From: Oscillospiraceae bacterium
GTDB lineage: Bacteria; Bacillota; Clostridia; Oscillospirales; Ruminococcaceae
NCBI GenBank assembly: GCA_017848075.1
Contig: JAGALG010000206.1
Coordinates: forward strand, 1 to 14,421
Length of the DNA: 14,421 nucleotides
Direction: 5' to 3'
The position numbers and the translations under genes were made by a program. The notes under the pieces were generated by a model that had not been told where the DNA came from, searched no databases, and saw only the letters and a list, made by a program, of their open reading frames with translations. Shown in pieces: positions 6,863 to 13,122 of this stretch (within the stretch, counting starts at the first letter, position 1; every line of letters begins with the position of its first letter).

Positions 6863-6891
6863 ATAATACACTAATTCCTCTTACAAGTCAA
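6863..6891 (-). promoter_or_regulatory. Promoter of tRNA-Leu
   Basis: On the minus strand TTGACT (6886-6891) and TATTAT (6863-6868) with an exact 17-bp spacer. Transcription would start near 6856, about 15 nt before the mature tRNA end. It lies just downstream of the rnr terminator, so the tRNA is an independent unit. Confidence 0.8.
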
Positions 6892-6904
6892 GGGAAAGAA
6901 AAGC

Positions 6905-6940
6905 ATAAAAAAGGCTGCTGCCCTAAAGGGCAGCAGCCTT
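6905..6940 (-). terminator. Intrinsic terminator of rnr
   Basis: Perfect 13-bp stem AAGGCTGCTGCCC (6911-6923) / GGGCAGCAGCCTT (6928-6940), loop of 4, followed on the minus strand by TTTTTT (6907-6912). It lies 82 bp after the rnr stop codon; nothing else is seen in that gap. Confidence 0.88.
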
Positions 6941-7022
6941 GGTTTCCAGTTTTCGGAACAGTGTTCCATTCCGTGCGCAAACACCGCAGAAACCATTTCT
7001 ATTTTGTCCGTTGTATTGCTTT

Positions 7023-9212
7023 CTATTCCAACTGCGCTCCCGATTCATCCACCAAAACGAAGTCGATTTCGCCAGCCGAAACATCGACCGATACGGCTTT
7101 AACCAAAACTTTTTGTCCGATTTTATAGCGAGTATTGCTCAACTGCTCTACCAGCTCCATGGTTTCTTCCAGAATATAATCGCCAAAAGGCAGTTCGGAA
7201 ACATGAACCAGACCTTCTACAGTATTCGGCAGCTCCACATAGAAGCCATAGGACTGTACCGAGGAGATCACACCCTCAAACACTTCCTCCAGATGAGCCG
7301 CCATATACTCTGCCTTATAGCAGTCCTCACAGTCTCGTTCAATATTGACTGCATTCTGTTCACATTCGCTGCAATGCAGTGCGGCAGAAGATACATAGTT
7401 TCCAAAGCGCTTATCGATCACTTTCCGTGGGCTGCCACCGATATGGGCAGAGAGAATACGGTGAATAATCAAGTCCGGATAACGACGGATTGGGGAGGTA
7501 AAGTGGGCATAATTATCCAGCACCAAACCAAAGTGACCTGTGTTGTCCGAAGAATACACGGCCTTTGCCATAGAACGCAGCAGTTGGTTATTGATCAGTT
7601 GTTCCAGGCGACTGCCCCGAACAGATTCCAGAATATCAGACATTTCTTTTGCTGTCACTTCGTCGCTGAGAGGCGATGGATCGATACCAACCTGTGTCAA
7701 AAGCTCTTTCAAGGCAGAAACCTTTGCCAGCGGCGGATCATCATGCACACGGTAAACAAAAGGAAGCTCCTCATTCATTGCAACGGAAGCTGCGGCCTGG
7801 TTTGCCATCAGCATAAATTCTTCGATAAAGCGTTCGGATTCTCCCCGTTCTCTTGGCAGGATATTCACTACCCGGCCGTTTTCGATCAGGAACTTGCTCT
7901 CGCTGGATTCAATGTTCATTGATCCTCGTTCAAAGCGGCGCTTGTGGAGAACGGCTGCCAATTCTCGCATTTGGTAGATCTCCGGCAGCAACTCCTGGTA
8001 TTTCGCTTGGATTTCTTCATCAGCAGTGCCATCCAAAATAGCGTTGATTTCTTTATAAACGCCTTTCACTCTGGAGCGAATATAGCTCTTTGCAAAACGA
8101 TATCCGATCAAATCGCCCTCTTCGTTAATGGTCAACAATGCAGAGAAGGTCAGACGCACTTCGTCCGGGTTCAGCGAACAAATCCCATTGGACAGCTCTT
8201 TTGGCAGCATCGGCAGCACCTGATCCGCATAATAAATGGAGGTGCCTCTTGCATAAGCTTCATTATCCAATGCCGTTCCCGGTTTTACATAGTAGCTGAC
8301 ATCAGCAATGTGCACGCCCAACTCCCAGACATCGCCCACCTTTTCCAAAGAGATCGCATCGTCAATATCTTTGGTATCAGCGCCATCGATGGTAAAGATG
8401 TTGTAGCCGGTTAAATCCAGACGCTCCATCAACTCGCTGGGGTGGATGCCTTTGGCCGCAATTTTCTCCGCCTCTGCCTGTGTTTGTGCATCAAAGTTCA
8501 GACGAGCATGATAATTCGCCAACACGGCCTCACAGCAGTTGGCCGCAGAATCTGCCGTACCAAAGCTTTGCAAAATCTTAGCTCGATGAGAAAAATGACC
8601 TTCTCCTCGTTTGCCAATGGTGGCAAGTACCTTATCTCCTGCCTTGGCGCCATTTCGATCTCGCTCCCATACTTCAATGGGGATGCGAACATATTTGTCC
8701 GGCTGCACATAGAAACGGCCTCGATCACTGAACAGAACAGCAGAGAAGCTCTCCTGAACCTCTTCCAGTATCTCAATCACACGGCCTTCTGTTTTTCCCT
8801 TATTGTCCTTAGACAGTCGAACCAGAACAATATCGCCGGGCATTGCACCCAGCATTTCACGGCCCGGAAGGAAAATATCATCCTCTTTTGTTGCATTTTC
8901 CTCCAGAGGTCTCGCAAAGCCAAAGCGTTCCTGCACGGAAACGATCTTGGCCTTTACTGTTTTCATATTTTCTGCCAGGCCCACGGCGTTGCGCTCCTGC
9001 ACGATCACGCCTTTCGCCTTGTACTGGGCGATCAGCTGATCAAATTCCTTGCGCTCTTTTGGGCCGACTTTTGCCAGCACAGCCAGCTCTTTCAGGCGAA
9101 CCGGAGCCTTTCGATTGCGTCGCAGGACTTCCATGATCCGCTTATTCAGTGGAATAGGACTGTTTTTGTGCTTGCGCTGGTGGGGCTGTTTATAATTTTG
9201 ATTGGATCTCAT
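7023..9212 (-). CDS. rnr: Ribonuclease R (3'-5' exoribonuclease)
   Basis: Complete 729-aa RNase II/R family exonuclease that degrades structured RNA from the 3' end and takes part in mRNA turnover and rRNA/tmRNA quality control. Order of parts: basic N-terminus and winged-helix-like region (1-75), cold-shock domains (about 85-220), RNB catalytic domain (about 250-585), S1 domain (about 643-720). The catalytic aspartates are seen in TIDGADTKDIDDA (D276, D282, D284, D285) and the conserved HFTSPIRRYPDL stands at 570-581. The lysine-rich C-terminal tail of enterobacterial enzymes is missing, as often in Firmicutes. Odd: a Cys tetrad C614-x2-C617-x10-C628-x2-C631 just before the S1 domain. An in-frame stop lies shortly upstream of ATG 9212, leaving no other start; its ribosome site (GGAAAGAG) is weak. 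It follows secG, as is common in Firmicutes. Confidence 0.96.
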   Translation of the reverse strand: MRSNQNYKQPHQRKHKNSPIPLNKRIMEVLRRNRKAPVRLKELAVLAKVGPKERKEFDQLIAQYKAKGVIVQERNAVGLAENMKTVKAKIVSVQERFGFARPLEENATKEDDIFLPGREMLGAMPGDIVLVRLSKDNKGKTEGRVIEILEEVQESFSAVLFSDRGRFYVQPDKYVRIPIEVWERDRNGAKAGDKVLATIGKRGEGHFSHRAKILQSFGTADSAANCCEAVLANYHARLNFDAQTQAEAEKIAAKGIHPSELMERLDLTGYNIFTIDGADTKDIDDAISLEKVGDVWELGVHIADVSYYVKPGTALDNEAYARGTSIYYADQVLPMLPKELSNGICSLNPDEVRLTFSALLTINEEGDLIGYRFAKSYIRSRVKGVYKEINAILDGTADEEIQAKYQELLPEIYQMRELAAVLHKRRFERGSMNIESSESKFLIENGRVVNILPRERGESERFIEEFMLMANQAAASVAMNEELPFVYRVHDDPPLAKVSALKELLTQVGIDPSPLSDEVTAKEMSDILESVRGSRLEQLINNQLLRSMAKAVYSSDNTGHFGLVLDNYAHFTSPIRRYPDLIIHRILSAHIGGSPRKVIDKRFGNYVSSAALHCSECEQNAVNIERDCEDCYKAEYMAAHLEEVFEGVISSVQSYGFYVELPNTVEGLVHVSELPFGDYILEETMELVEQLSNTRYKIGQKVLVKAVSVDVSAGEIDFVLVDESGAQLE

Positions 9213-9264
9213 ATCATCACTCTTTCCGGATACTCAATCTATGCTTTTATCATTGGTCAGTTTT

Positions 9265-9293
9265 ATTATGCGCTATTCCCGCAAATTCCACAA
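9265..9293 (-). promoter_or_regulatory. Promoter of rnr
   Basis: TTGTGG (9288-9293) and CATAAT (9265-9270) with a 17-bp spacer on the minus strand, located between the secG terminator and rnr. The start would be near 9258, leaving a 45-nt leader. Hexamers are imperfect, so a moderate promoter. Confidence 0.6.
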
Positions 9294-9333
9294 GAGATAT
9301 TTTGTAAAATCTTGCATTGATGGTTTTTGAGAC

Positions 9334-9364
9334 AAAAAAATACTCCGCCGAAGCGGAGTATTTT
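9334..9364 (-). terminator. Intrinsic terminator of secG
   Basis: AAAATACTCCGC (9337-9348) / GCGGAGTATTTT (9353-9364) with a 4-nt CGAA loop; on the minus strand the stem runs into TTTTTTT. It lies 15 bp after the secG stop codon. Its strength implies that most rnr transcription comes from its own promoter. Confidence 0.88.
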
Positions 9365-9379
9365 AGTTGCAGTTTGAAA

Positions 9380-9625
9380 TTAAGCCATGAATTTCTGAAC
9401 AATAGCCAGCAGAATGATGCAAGCGAAGAAAGCGATGGTCAGAGATTTGGTTGCTCTACCCAGCATAGCTTCTGTAGTTTTGCCCATGTTTCTGCCGAAG
9501 GAATTGTCGCTGCCGCCAGCTAAGGAACCCATTTGTGCTTTGTGTTCCTGCATCAGAATAACAGCAATGATCATAATAGCCAGAATGCAGATAATGATAC
9601 CGCCGATGATTTCGATAACGCCCAT
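9380..9625 (-). CDS. secG: Preprotein translocase subunit SecG
   Basis: Complete 81-aa protein with the SecG plan: a first membrane helix (about 4-25), a cytoplasmic loop containing MQEHKAQMGSLAGGSDNSFG, and a second helix (about 60-79) preceded by RATKSLTIAFF. The loop pattern (glutamine, glycine-rich stretch, SFG, then R-A-T before helix two) is diagnostic. SecG is the small accessory subunit of the SecYEG channel that assists protein export. AGGAGG is placed 9 nt before the ATG. It has its own promoter and terminator, and lies upstream of rnr as in many Firmicutes. Confidence 0.95.
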   Translation of the reverse strand: MGVIEIIGGIIICILAIMIIAVILMQEHKAQMGSLAGGSDNSFGRNMGKTTEAMLGRATKSLTIAFFACIILLAIVQKFMA

Positions 9626-9707
9626 TGTGATAAACCTCCTGTCTGCCCAAAGGCCGCTTTGCGTACGGGGAAAGGCTTGCGCCCCAAAGTACTTCTTAAC
9701 TCAAAAC

Positions 9708-9736
9708 ATCATAGCACAAAAAAGACATTTTGGCAA
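9708..9736 (-). promoter_or_regulatory. Promoter of secG
   Basis: TTGCCA (9731-9736), 17-bp spacer, TATGAT (9708-9713) on the minus strand. Start near 9701, giving a leader of about 75 nt. There is no clear terminator between the acetyltransferase gene and this promoter. Confidence 0.65.
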
Positions 9737-9773
9737 GAGGGCAAGGCCTTTTCTCTGGGATTTTCAAGGAAAT

Positions 9774-10211
9774 TTACTTCAGTTCTTTCACCATATCAAT
9801 ATGGGGACAGTGCTCATCGTTATAAACCTCACCCCGTCGGCTGTAGCCATTGCGTTTATAGAAGCCCTCTTTGTCAAGCTGAGCGCTCAGCTCCACCGAA
9901 CTGCCCCCCAGCTCTTTTACCTTAGCTTCCAAATTCTGCATAATTGCTCTGCCCACACCTTTGCCGCGGTAGTTCTCCAGCACCGCAATGCGACCGGCAT
10001 GCCACACGCCATCTTTTTGATAAATACGGCCGGTTCCTGCCGGGTCACCATGATCGTACACAATTACATGCCAGCTTTTTGCATCCAGCTCATCAAATTC
10101 GTTTTTGAAACCCTGCTCTACCATAAACACCATACCGCGGATATAAAAAGCATCGGTGGTGTTCGCCTTACCTTTGGACCATTGGATTGTCCACTGTTGT
10201 CTTCTTGCCAT
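9774..10211 (-). CDS. GNAT family N-acetyltransferase
   Basis: A 145-aa single-domain acetyltransferase. Motif A, the acetyl-CoA pyrophosphate-binding loop, is seen as LENYRGKGVGRAIM (78-91), with IAVLENYRG forming the preceding strand. The N-terminal pattern FMVEQGFKNEFDELDA (29-44) and the C-terminal HIDMVKEL resemble the ElaA/YjcF-like branch of GNATs. The family transfers an acetyl group from acetyl-CoA to an amine; the substrate is not predictable. The frame extends to 10307 but would run through the promoter; ATG 10211 has AGAGG about 8 nt upstream and is chosen. The promoter TTGTCA/TATAAT lies at 10246-10274. No obvious terminator follows it. Confidence 0.9.
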   Translation of the reverse strand: MARRQQWTIQWSKGKANTTDAFYIRGMVFMVEQGFKNEFDELDAKSWHVIVYDHGDPAGTGRIYQKDGVWHAGRIAVLENYRGKGVGRAIMQNLEAKVKELGGSSVELSAQLDKEGFYKRNGYSRRGEVYNDEHCPHIDMVKELK

Positions 10212-10245
10212 GCTGTATTCCTCTTTTCTTCTTATCATCATGCCC

Positions 10246-10274
10246 ATTATAACAAAGAGGAAAGTTCCTGACAA
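10246..10274 (-). promoter_or_regulatory. Promoter of the GNAT gene
   Basis: TTGTCA (10269-10274), 17-bp spacer, perfect TATAAT (10246-10251) on the minus strand. Start near 10239, about 28 nt before the chosen ATG. The -35 lies 5 bp past the bofA stop codon, and bofA has no visible terminator of its own, so some read-through is likely. Confidence 0.8.
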
Positions 10275-10278
10275 GCAG

Positions 10279-10527
10279 CTATAGCAGATGCAGGAAAAAC
10301 TGTGCAAAGAGAAGAAGAATCAATCCCGGAATTCCAAGAACCCCACAAATCGCTGCCGTTCCTCTCGTCAAAGGCAGAGAGATCCCTACTATAGGCTGGA
10401 GAACAGAAAGTAAAAACAATGCTCCCAAGCCGCTGAACGCAGTAAGAAATATTGCAGAAATCAAACAATTCTTCTTTCGGTACACAAACAGCTGAAACAG
10501 AGCCAGCATCAAAAAAGCGCTGCCCAT
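10279..10527 (-). CDS. bofA: BofA family protein (sigma-K processing inhibitor homologue)
   Basis: Small 82-aa membrane protein with three hydrophobic stretches and the C-terminal BofA signature LPLTRGTAAICGVLGIPGLILLL (split here as residues about 51-73), where an LGxPG turn precedes the last helix. In Bacillus subtilis BofA sits in the outer forespore membrane and holds the SpoIVFB protease inactive until pro-sigma-K processing is triggered. The ATG overlaps the stop of the preceding yaaL gene by one base (TGATG), with a G-rich ribosome site just before it, so translation is probably coupled. The yaaL-bofA order matches the B. subtilis recR-yaaL-bofA locus, which strengthens the call. It implies a spore-forming ancestry. 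Whether the protein works in the same way here is inferred. Confidence 0.85.
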   Translation of the reverse strand: MGSAFLMLALFQLFVYRKKNCLISAIFLTAFSGLGALFLLSVLQPIVGISLPLTRGTAAICGVLGIPGLILLLFAQFFLHLL

Positions 10528-10796
10528 CAGCGTCCCCCCCGTCCTTCTCCGGCCCGAACCCCTAAGCGCCGTGCCATATTATGATAATAGCGATAACGAC
10601 TTCGCAGTGCTTTGCCGTCATAGATGCAGGCTTCGATCAAATCACCGTCCAAAGTCAAATTAAACAGCGCTTCGTTCTCCCGAAGCTGCTGCTCCAACTG
10701 CCGCAAGTTCCCAATAATTTCTGCCGCGGACAAATTCTCTTCCTGTCCCATTTCTGACTGAGAGAATGCTTTTTCCTGTTCCAGTAACTTTGCCAT
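10527..10796 (-). CDS. yaaL: YaaL-like DUF2508 family protein
   Basis: An 89-aa soluble, mostly helical protein. The core NLTLDGDLIEACIYDGKA followed by RSRYRYYHNMARRLG matches the DUF2508 pattern of YaaL. The family is uncharacterised, but its gene commonly sits between recR and bofA. The frame begins at an upstream ATG (10823) without a ribosome site; ATG 10796 has AAAGGAC about 9 nt upstream and is chosen. The C-terminus ends in an arginine/glycine tail (GEGRGGR) whose codons also form the G-rich ribosome site of bofA. I see no convincing sigma-A promoter upstream (10797-10900), which may mean a sporulation sigma factor or a weak promoter. Confidence 0.85.
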   Translation of the reverse strand: MAKLLEQEKAFSQSEMGQEENLSAAEIIGNLRQLEQQLRENEALFNLTLDGDLIEACIYDGKALRSRYRYYHNMARRLGVRAGEGRGGR

Positions 10797-10902
10797 GATA
10801 TCCCGTCCTTTCTTTGCTTTCATTTTATGAAGAAAGTCTGGGCTGCTATTCCCTTTTTATGCGTAGATATCCCATCTTTGGGAAAATTTCTTTAGGGAAC
10901 AG

Positions 10903-10931
10903 TTGTCATCTCCCCTAAAAAAGAGTACAAT
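10903..10931 (+). promoter_or_regulatory. Promoter of the 56-aa cysteine-rich protein gene
   Basis: TTGTCA (10903-10908), exact 17-bp spacer, TACAAT (10926-10931). Start near 10938, leader about 27 nt including the ribosome site GAGGG. A strong sigma-A match that supports the small gene. Confidence 0.75.
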
Positions 10932-10964
10932 GATAGTAATGTAAAGAGAGAAAGAGGGACTGAC

Positions 10965-11135
10965 ATGAACCAGTTTAAAGATCTGACCGAACGCTACTGC
11001 CCTAAACTGGGCTGTAATGTTCCGCTGGAAAATATGTATGATGATGAAGGCAATGTTTATATGCGCTGTTTATTCAGCTACAAATGCACTTGGTACGAGT
11101 GTGAAAAACACATGCCTTCTTTCCCATCCCGTTAA
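10965..11135 (+). CDS. Small cysteine-rich protein, 56 aa, possibly metal-binding
   Basis: A short reading frame of 56 codons with a full expression set: promoter at 10903-10931, GAGGG 6 nt before the ATG, and an intrinsic terminator beginning right at the stop codon. The product starts MNQFKDLTERYCPKLGCNV and has five cysteines at 12, 17, 35, 41 and 46 (C-x4-C, C-x5-C-x4-C) plus H49, with aromatic residues around them (YKCTWYEC). This spacing could form a zinc-ribbon-like or other metal site, but no known family comes to mind. It has no signal peptide or membrane segment and is likely cytoplasmic. Neighbours (yaaL-bofA divergent, rnpB convergent) do not tell its job. That it is translated is likely; function unknown. 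Confidence 0.72.
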   Translation: MNQFKDLTERYCPKLGCNVPLENMYDDEGNVYMRCLFSYKCTWYECEKHMPSFPSR

Positions 11136-11170
11136 AAAAACAGCAGACACCGATGGTGTCTGCTGTTTTT
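11136..11170. terminator. Shared bidirectional terminator between the 56-aa gene and rnpB
   Basis: AACAGCAGACACC ending at 11151 pairs with GGTGTCTGCTGTT starting at 11155, loop GAT. T-runs flank both sides (TTTTT on plus, TTTTTTT on minus), so it ends both converging transcripts. Confidence 0.88.
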
Positions 11171-11181
11171 CTCTTATATGT

Positions 11182-11535
11182 GTGACTAGGCGTATAAGCC
11201 GGGTTCTGTTGTAGATGACAATCTATCTAGACCGCCGGTCGCCCGACGGTTCAAGCCACCTGCCCCGGAATGACGACGGGCCGCCGTTTATTCATTCCGT
11301 TATGGTTACGGTGTTGCTTCGGATAGGGTTTACATGGCAGTGCAGTCTCCTGCACCCCGGTGAGCTCTTACCTCGCCTTTCCACCCTTACCAGATAAATC
11401 TGGCGGGATCTCTCTGTTGCACTGTCCCTAAAGTCGCCTTCGGCTGCCGTTAGCAGCTATCCTGCCCTGTGAAGCCCGGACTTTCCTCATACAGGCCCTT
11501 TCGGTTCCTGCACGCTGCCATCCTGCCTACTCACA
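11182..11535 (-). ncRNA. rnpB: RNase P RNA, class A type
   Basis: Catalytic RNA of RNase P, which matures the 5' ends of tRNAs. On the minus strand the universally conserved GAGGAAAGTCCGGGC stands near the 5' end and ACAGAACCCGGCTTA near the 3' end (the P4 halves). Also seen: AGGGTGGAAAGGCGAGGTAAGAGCTCACC (the P7-P8-P10 region), and GTGAGTAGGC at the 5' end pairing with GCCTAGTCAC at the 3' end (helix P1, one mismatch). Length about 354 nt. The 5' end is set by P1 and agrees with the start predicted from the promoter at 11542-11570; the 3' end is set by P1 and is followed by the shared terminator. Ends are accurate to a few bases. Confidence 0.95.
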
Positions 11536-11541
11536 GCGTTC

Positions 11542-11570
11542 ATTTTACTCCAAAGTCGGCCGCTTGTCAA
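11542..11570 (-). promoter_or_regulatory. Promoter of rnpB
   Basis: Consensus TTGACA (11565-11570), 17-bp spacer, TAAAAT (11542-11547) on the minus strand. Start is predicted at about 11535, which is the first base pair of helix P1. Confidence 0.88.
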
Positions 11571-11577
11571 CCAAAAA

Positions 11578-11591
11578 CCTCTTGTCAGAGG
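11578..11591. promoter_or_regulatory. Short dyad over the gdhA -35 box
   Basis: CCTCT-TGTC-AGAGG, a perfect 5-bp inverted repeat that covers the TTGTCA -35 of gdhA and lies 7 bp from the rnpB -35. CTTGTCA also occurs twice, 17 bp apart (11564 and 11581). It may be a regulator site or chance. Confidence 0.3.
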
Positions 11592-11610
11592 GCAGAAACA
11601 GGTCTATAAT
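11582..11610 (+). promoter_or_regulatory. Promoter of gdhA
   Basis: TTGTCA (11582-11587), 17-bp spacer, perfect TATAAT (11605-11610). Start near 11617, leader about 44 nt containing a small inverted repeat GCACTTTAGTGC (11627-11638) and the ribosome site AAGGAGGAG. Confidence 0.85.
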
Positions 11611-11660
11611 AAGCACAGATAATTTAGCACTTTAGTGCGTTTATATAAGGAGGAGTCCTG

Positions 11661-13010
11661 ATGCTGTTTACCAATTCTTATATTCAGTCCGTCTACGATT
11701 CTGTTGCGGTGCGTAATCCCAACGAAACAGAGTTTCTTCAAGCTGTAGGTGAGGTTCTCCAGTCCCTGCAGCCCGTGATCCAGCAGCGCCCGGATCTGCA
11801 GCAGCATGCCATTTTGGAACGGATGTGCGAGCCGGAACGCTTTGTTCAATTTCGTATTGCCTGGCAGGACGACTCCGGAAAAGTACAGGTGAACCGTGGT
11901 TATCGGGTTCAGTTCAATTCTGCCATCGGTCCTTACAAAGGCGGCCTGCGTTTCCATCCTTCCGTCAATGCTTCCATCATCAAATTTCTCGGTTTTGAGC
12001 AAGGCTTTAAGAATAGTTTAACTGGTCTTCCTATGGGTGGTGCCAAGGGTGGTTCTGATTTTGACCCAAAAGGAAAATCTGACAGTGAGATCATGCGCTT
12101 CTGTCAGGCCTTTATGACCGAGCTGTACCGCCACATCGGCCCGGATACCGATGTTCCGGCTGGGGACATCGGTGTAGGCGCCAAAGAGGTTGGCTACCTC
12201 TTCGGTCAGTACAAACGAATCTGTAATCAGTTCAACGGTGTCCTGACCGGTAAAGGACTTGCCTACGGCGGTTCACTGATGCGCCCACAGGCTACCGGCT
12301 ATGGTTTGCTGTACTTTGTAGAAGAAATGCTCTCCTCCATGAAACAGAATTCTGTGAAAGGAAAAACTCTTGTAATCTCCGGCTGTGGTAATGTGGCCAT
12401 CTATGCTGCCGAAAAAGCACAGCAGCTCGGAGCGAAAGTGGTCGCTATGTCCGACTCCAAAGGCTACATCTACGATGCGGAGGGCATTGATCTTTCTTTG
12501 GTAAAATCCATTCGTGAGGGTATGAGAGGCCCTATCATTCAATACAAAGAGTTGAAACCATCCGCAGTATATACAGAAGGTTGCAGAAATATTTGGTCTG
12601 TCCCCTGCGATATTGCATTGCCTTGTGCAACACAAAATGAACTGCAAGCTGAAGACGCCGCACTTTTGATCTCCAATGGTGTCATGGCGGTGGCGGAAGG
12701 CGCCAATATGCCTACTACACCGGAAGCTGTTTCCCTCCTTCAGAAAGCTTCTGTTCTTTATGCACCGGGTAAGGCTTCCAACGCAGGCGGTGTGTCTGTC
12801 AGCGGTTTGGAAATGAGCCAGAATTCTCTTCGCTATTCCTGGACTGCCGAAGAGGTAGACAGCAAATTGCAGCAAATCATGGTCGATATCTTCCATAATG
12901 CTTCTGATGCTGCCAAAGCCTATGGCATGGAAGGGAATCTGTTGGCTGGCGCTAATATCGCCGGCTTCCTGAAAGTAGCTGACGCTATGATCGCACAAGG
13001 AGTGTATTAA
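11661..13010 (+). CDS. gdhA: Glutamate dehydrogenase, NADP(H)-type
   Basis: Complete 449-aa hexameric-type enzyme, the usual length of bacterial GdhA. It interconverts 2-oxoglutarate plus ammonia with glutamate. Substrate and catalytic residues are visible: K93 in GPYKGGLRFHP, K129 in GGAKGGSDFDPKGKSD, D169 in PAGDIGVG. The Rossmann domain shows SGCGNVA (240-246), and the second strand ends in SDSKG (264-268), where a serine rather than an acidic-only end usually goes with NADP(H) preference; coenzyme choice is therefore inferred. Ribosome site AAGGAGG is 8-9 nt before the ATG. It is a single-gene unit with its own promoter and strong terminator, divergent from rnpB and followed by an M20 hydrolase gene. 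Confidence 0.96.
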   Translation: MLFTNSYIQSVYDSVAVRNPNETEFLQAVGEVLQSLQPVIQQRPDLQQHAILERMCEPERFVQFRIAWQDDSGKVQVNRGYRVQFNSAIGPYKGGLRFHPSVNASIIKFLGFEQGFKNSLTGLPMGGAKGGSDFDPKGKSDSEIMRFCQAFMTELYRHIGPDTDVPAGDIGVGAKEVGYLFGQYKRICNQFNGVLTGKGLAYGGSLMRPQATGYGLLYFVEEMLSSMKQNSVKGKTLVISGCGNVAIYAAEKAQQLGAKVVAMSDSKGYIYDAEGIDLSLVKSIREGMRGPIIQYKELKPSAVYTEGCRNIWSVPCDIALPCATQNELQAEDAALLISNGVMAVAEGANMPTTPEAVSLLQKASVLYAPGKASNAGGVSVSGLEMSQNSLRYSWTAEEVDSKLQQIMVDIFHNASDAAKAYGMEGNLLAGANIAGFLKVADAMIAQGVY

Positions 13011-13020
13011 GATAAATCGC

Positions 13021-13054
13021 ACAAGCCTCTCTGTGAAAGAGAGGCTTGTTTTTT
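13021..13054 (+). terminator. Intrinsic terminator of gdhA
   Basis: ACAAGCCTCTC (13021-13031) / GAGAGGCTTGT (13039-13049), perfect 11-bp stem, 7-nt loop, then TTTTTT. It starts 10 bp after the stop codon and ends only 3 bp before the next promoter. Confidence 0.9.
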
Positions 13055-13057
13055 GCC

Positions 13058-13085
13058 TTGCTTTCCCCTGCTCAAGTGCTATAAT
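13058..13085 (+). promoter_or_regulatory. Extended -10 promoter of the second M20 hydrolase gene
   Basis: TTGCTT (13058-13063), 16-bp spacer, TGC-TATAAT (13077-13085), that is an extended -10. Start near 13092, leader about 31 nt with AAGGAGG before the ATG. Confidence 0.75.
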
Positions 13086-13122
13086 AAAAACAAGAACCCC
13101 AATATTGAAGGAGGAACTTACC

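Noticed and set aside
10212..10307. N-terminal extension of the GNAT protein
   Set aside because: It runs through the promoter at 10246-10274 and lacks a ribosome site; the ATG at 10211 fits.
11017..11397. Plus-strand open frames across rnpB
   Set aside because: They overlap the 56-aa gene out of frame, the shared terminator and the RNase P RNA, and have no coding features.
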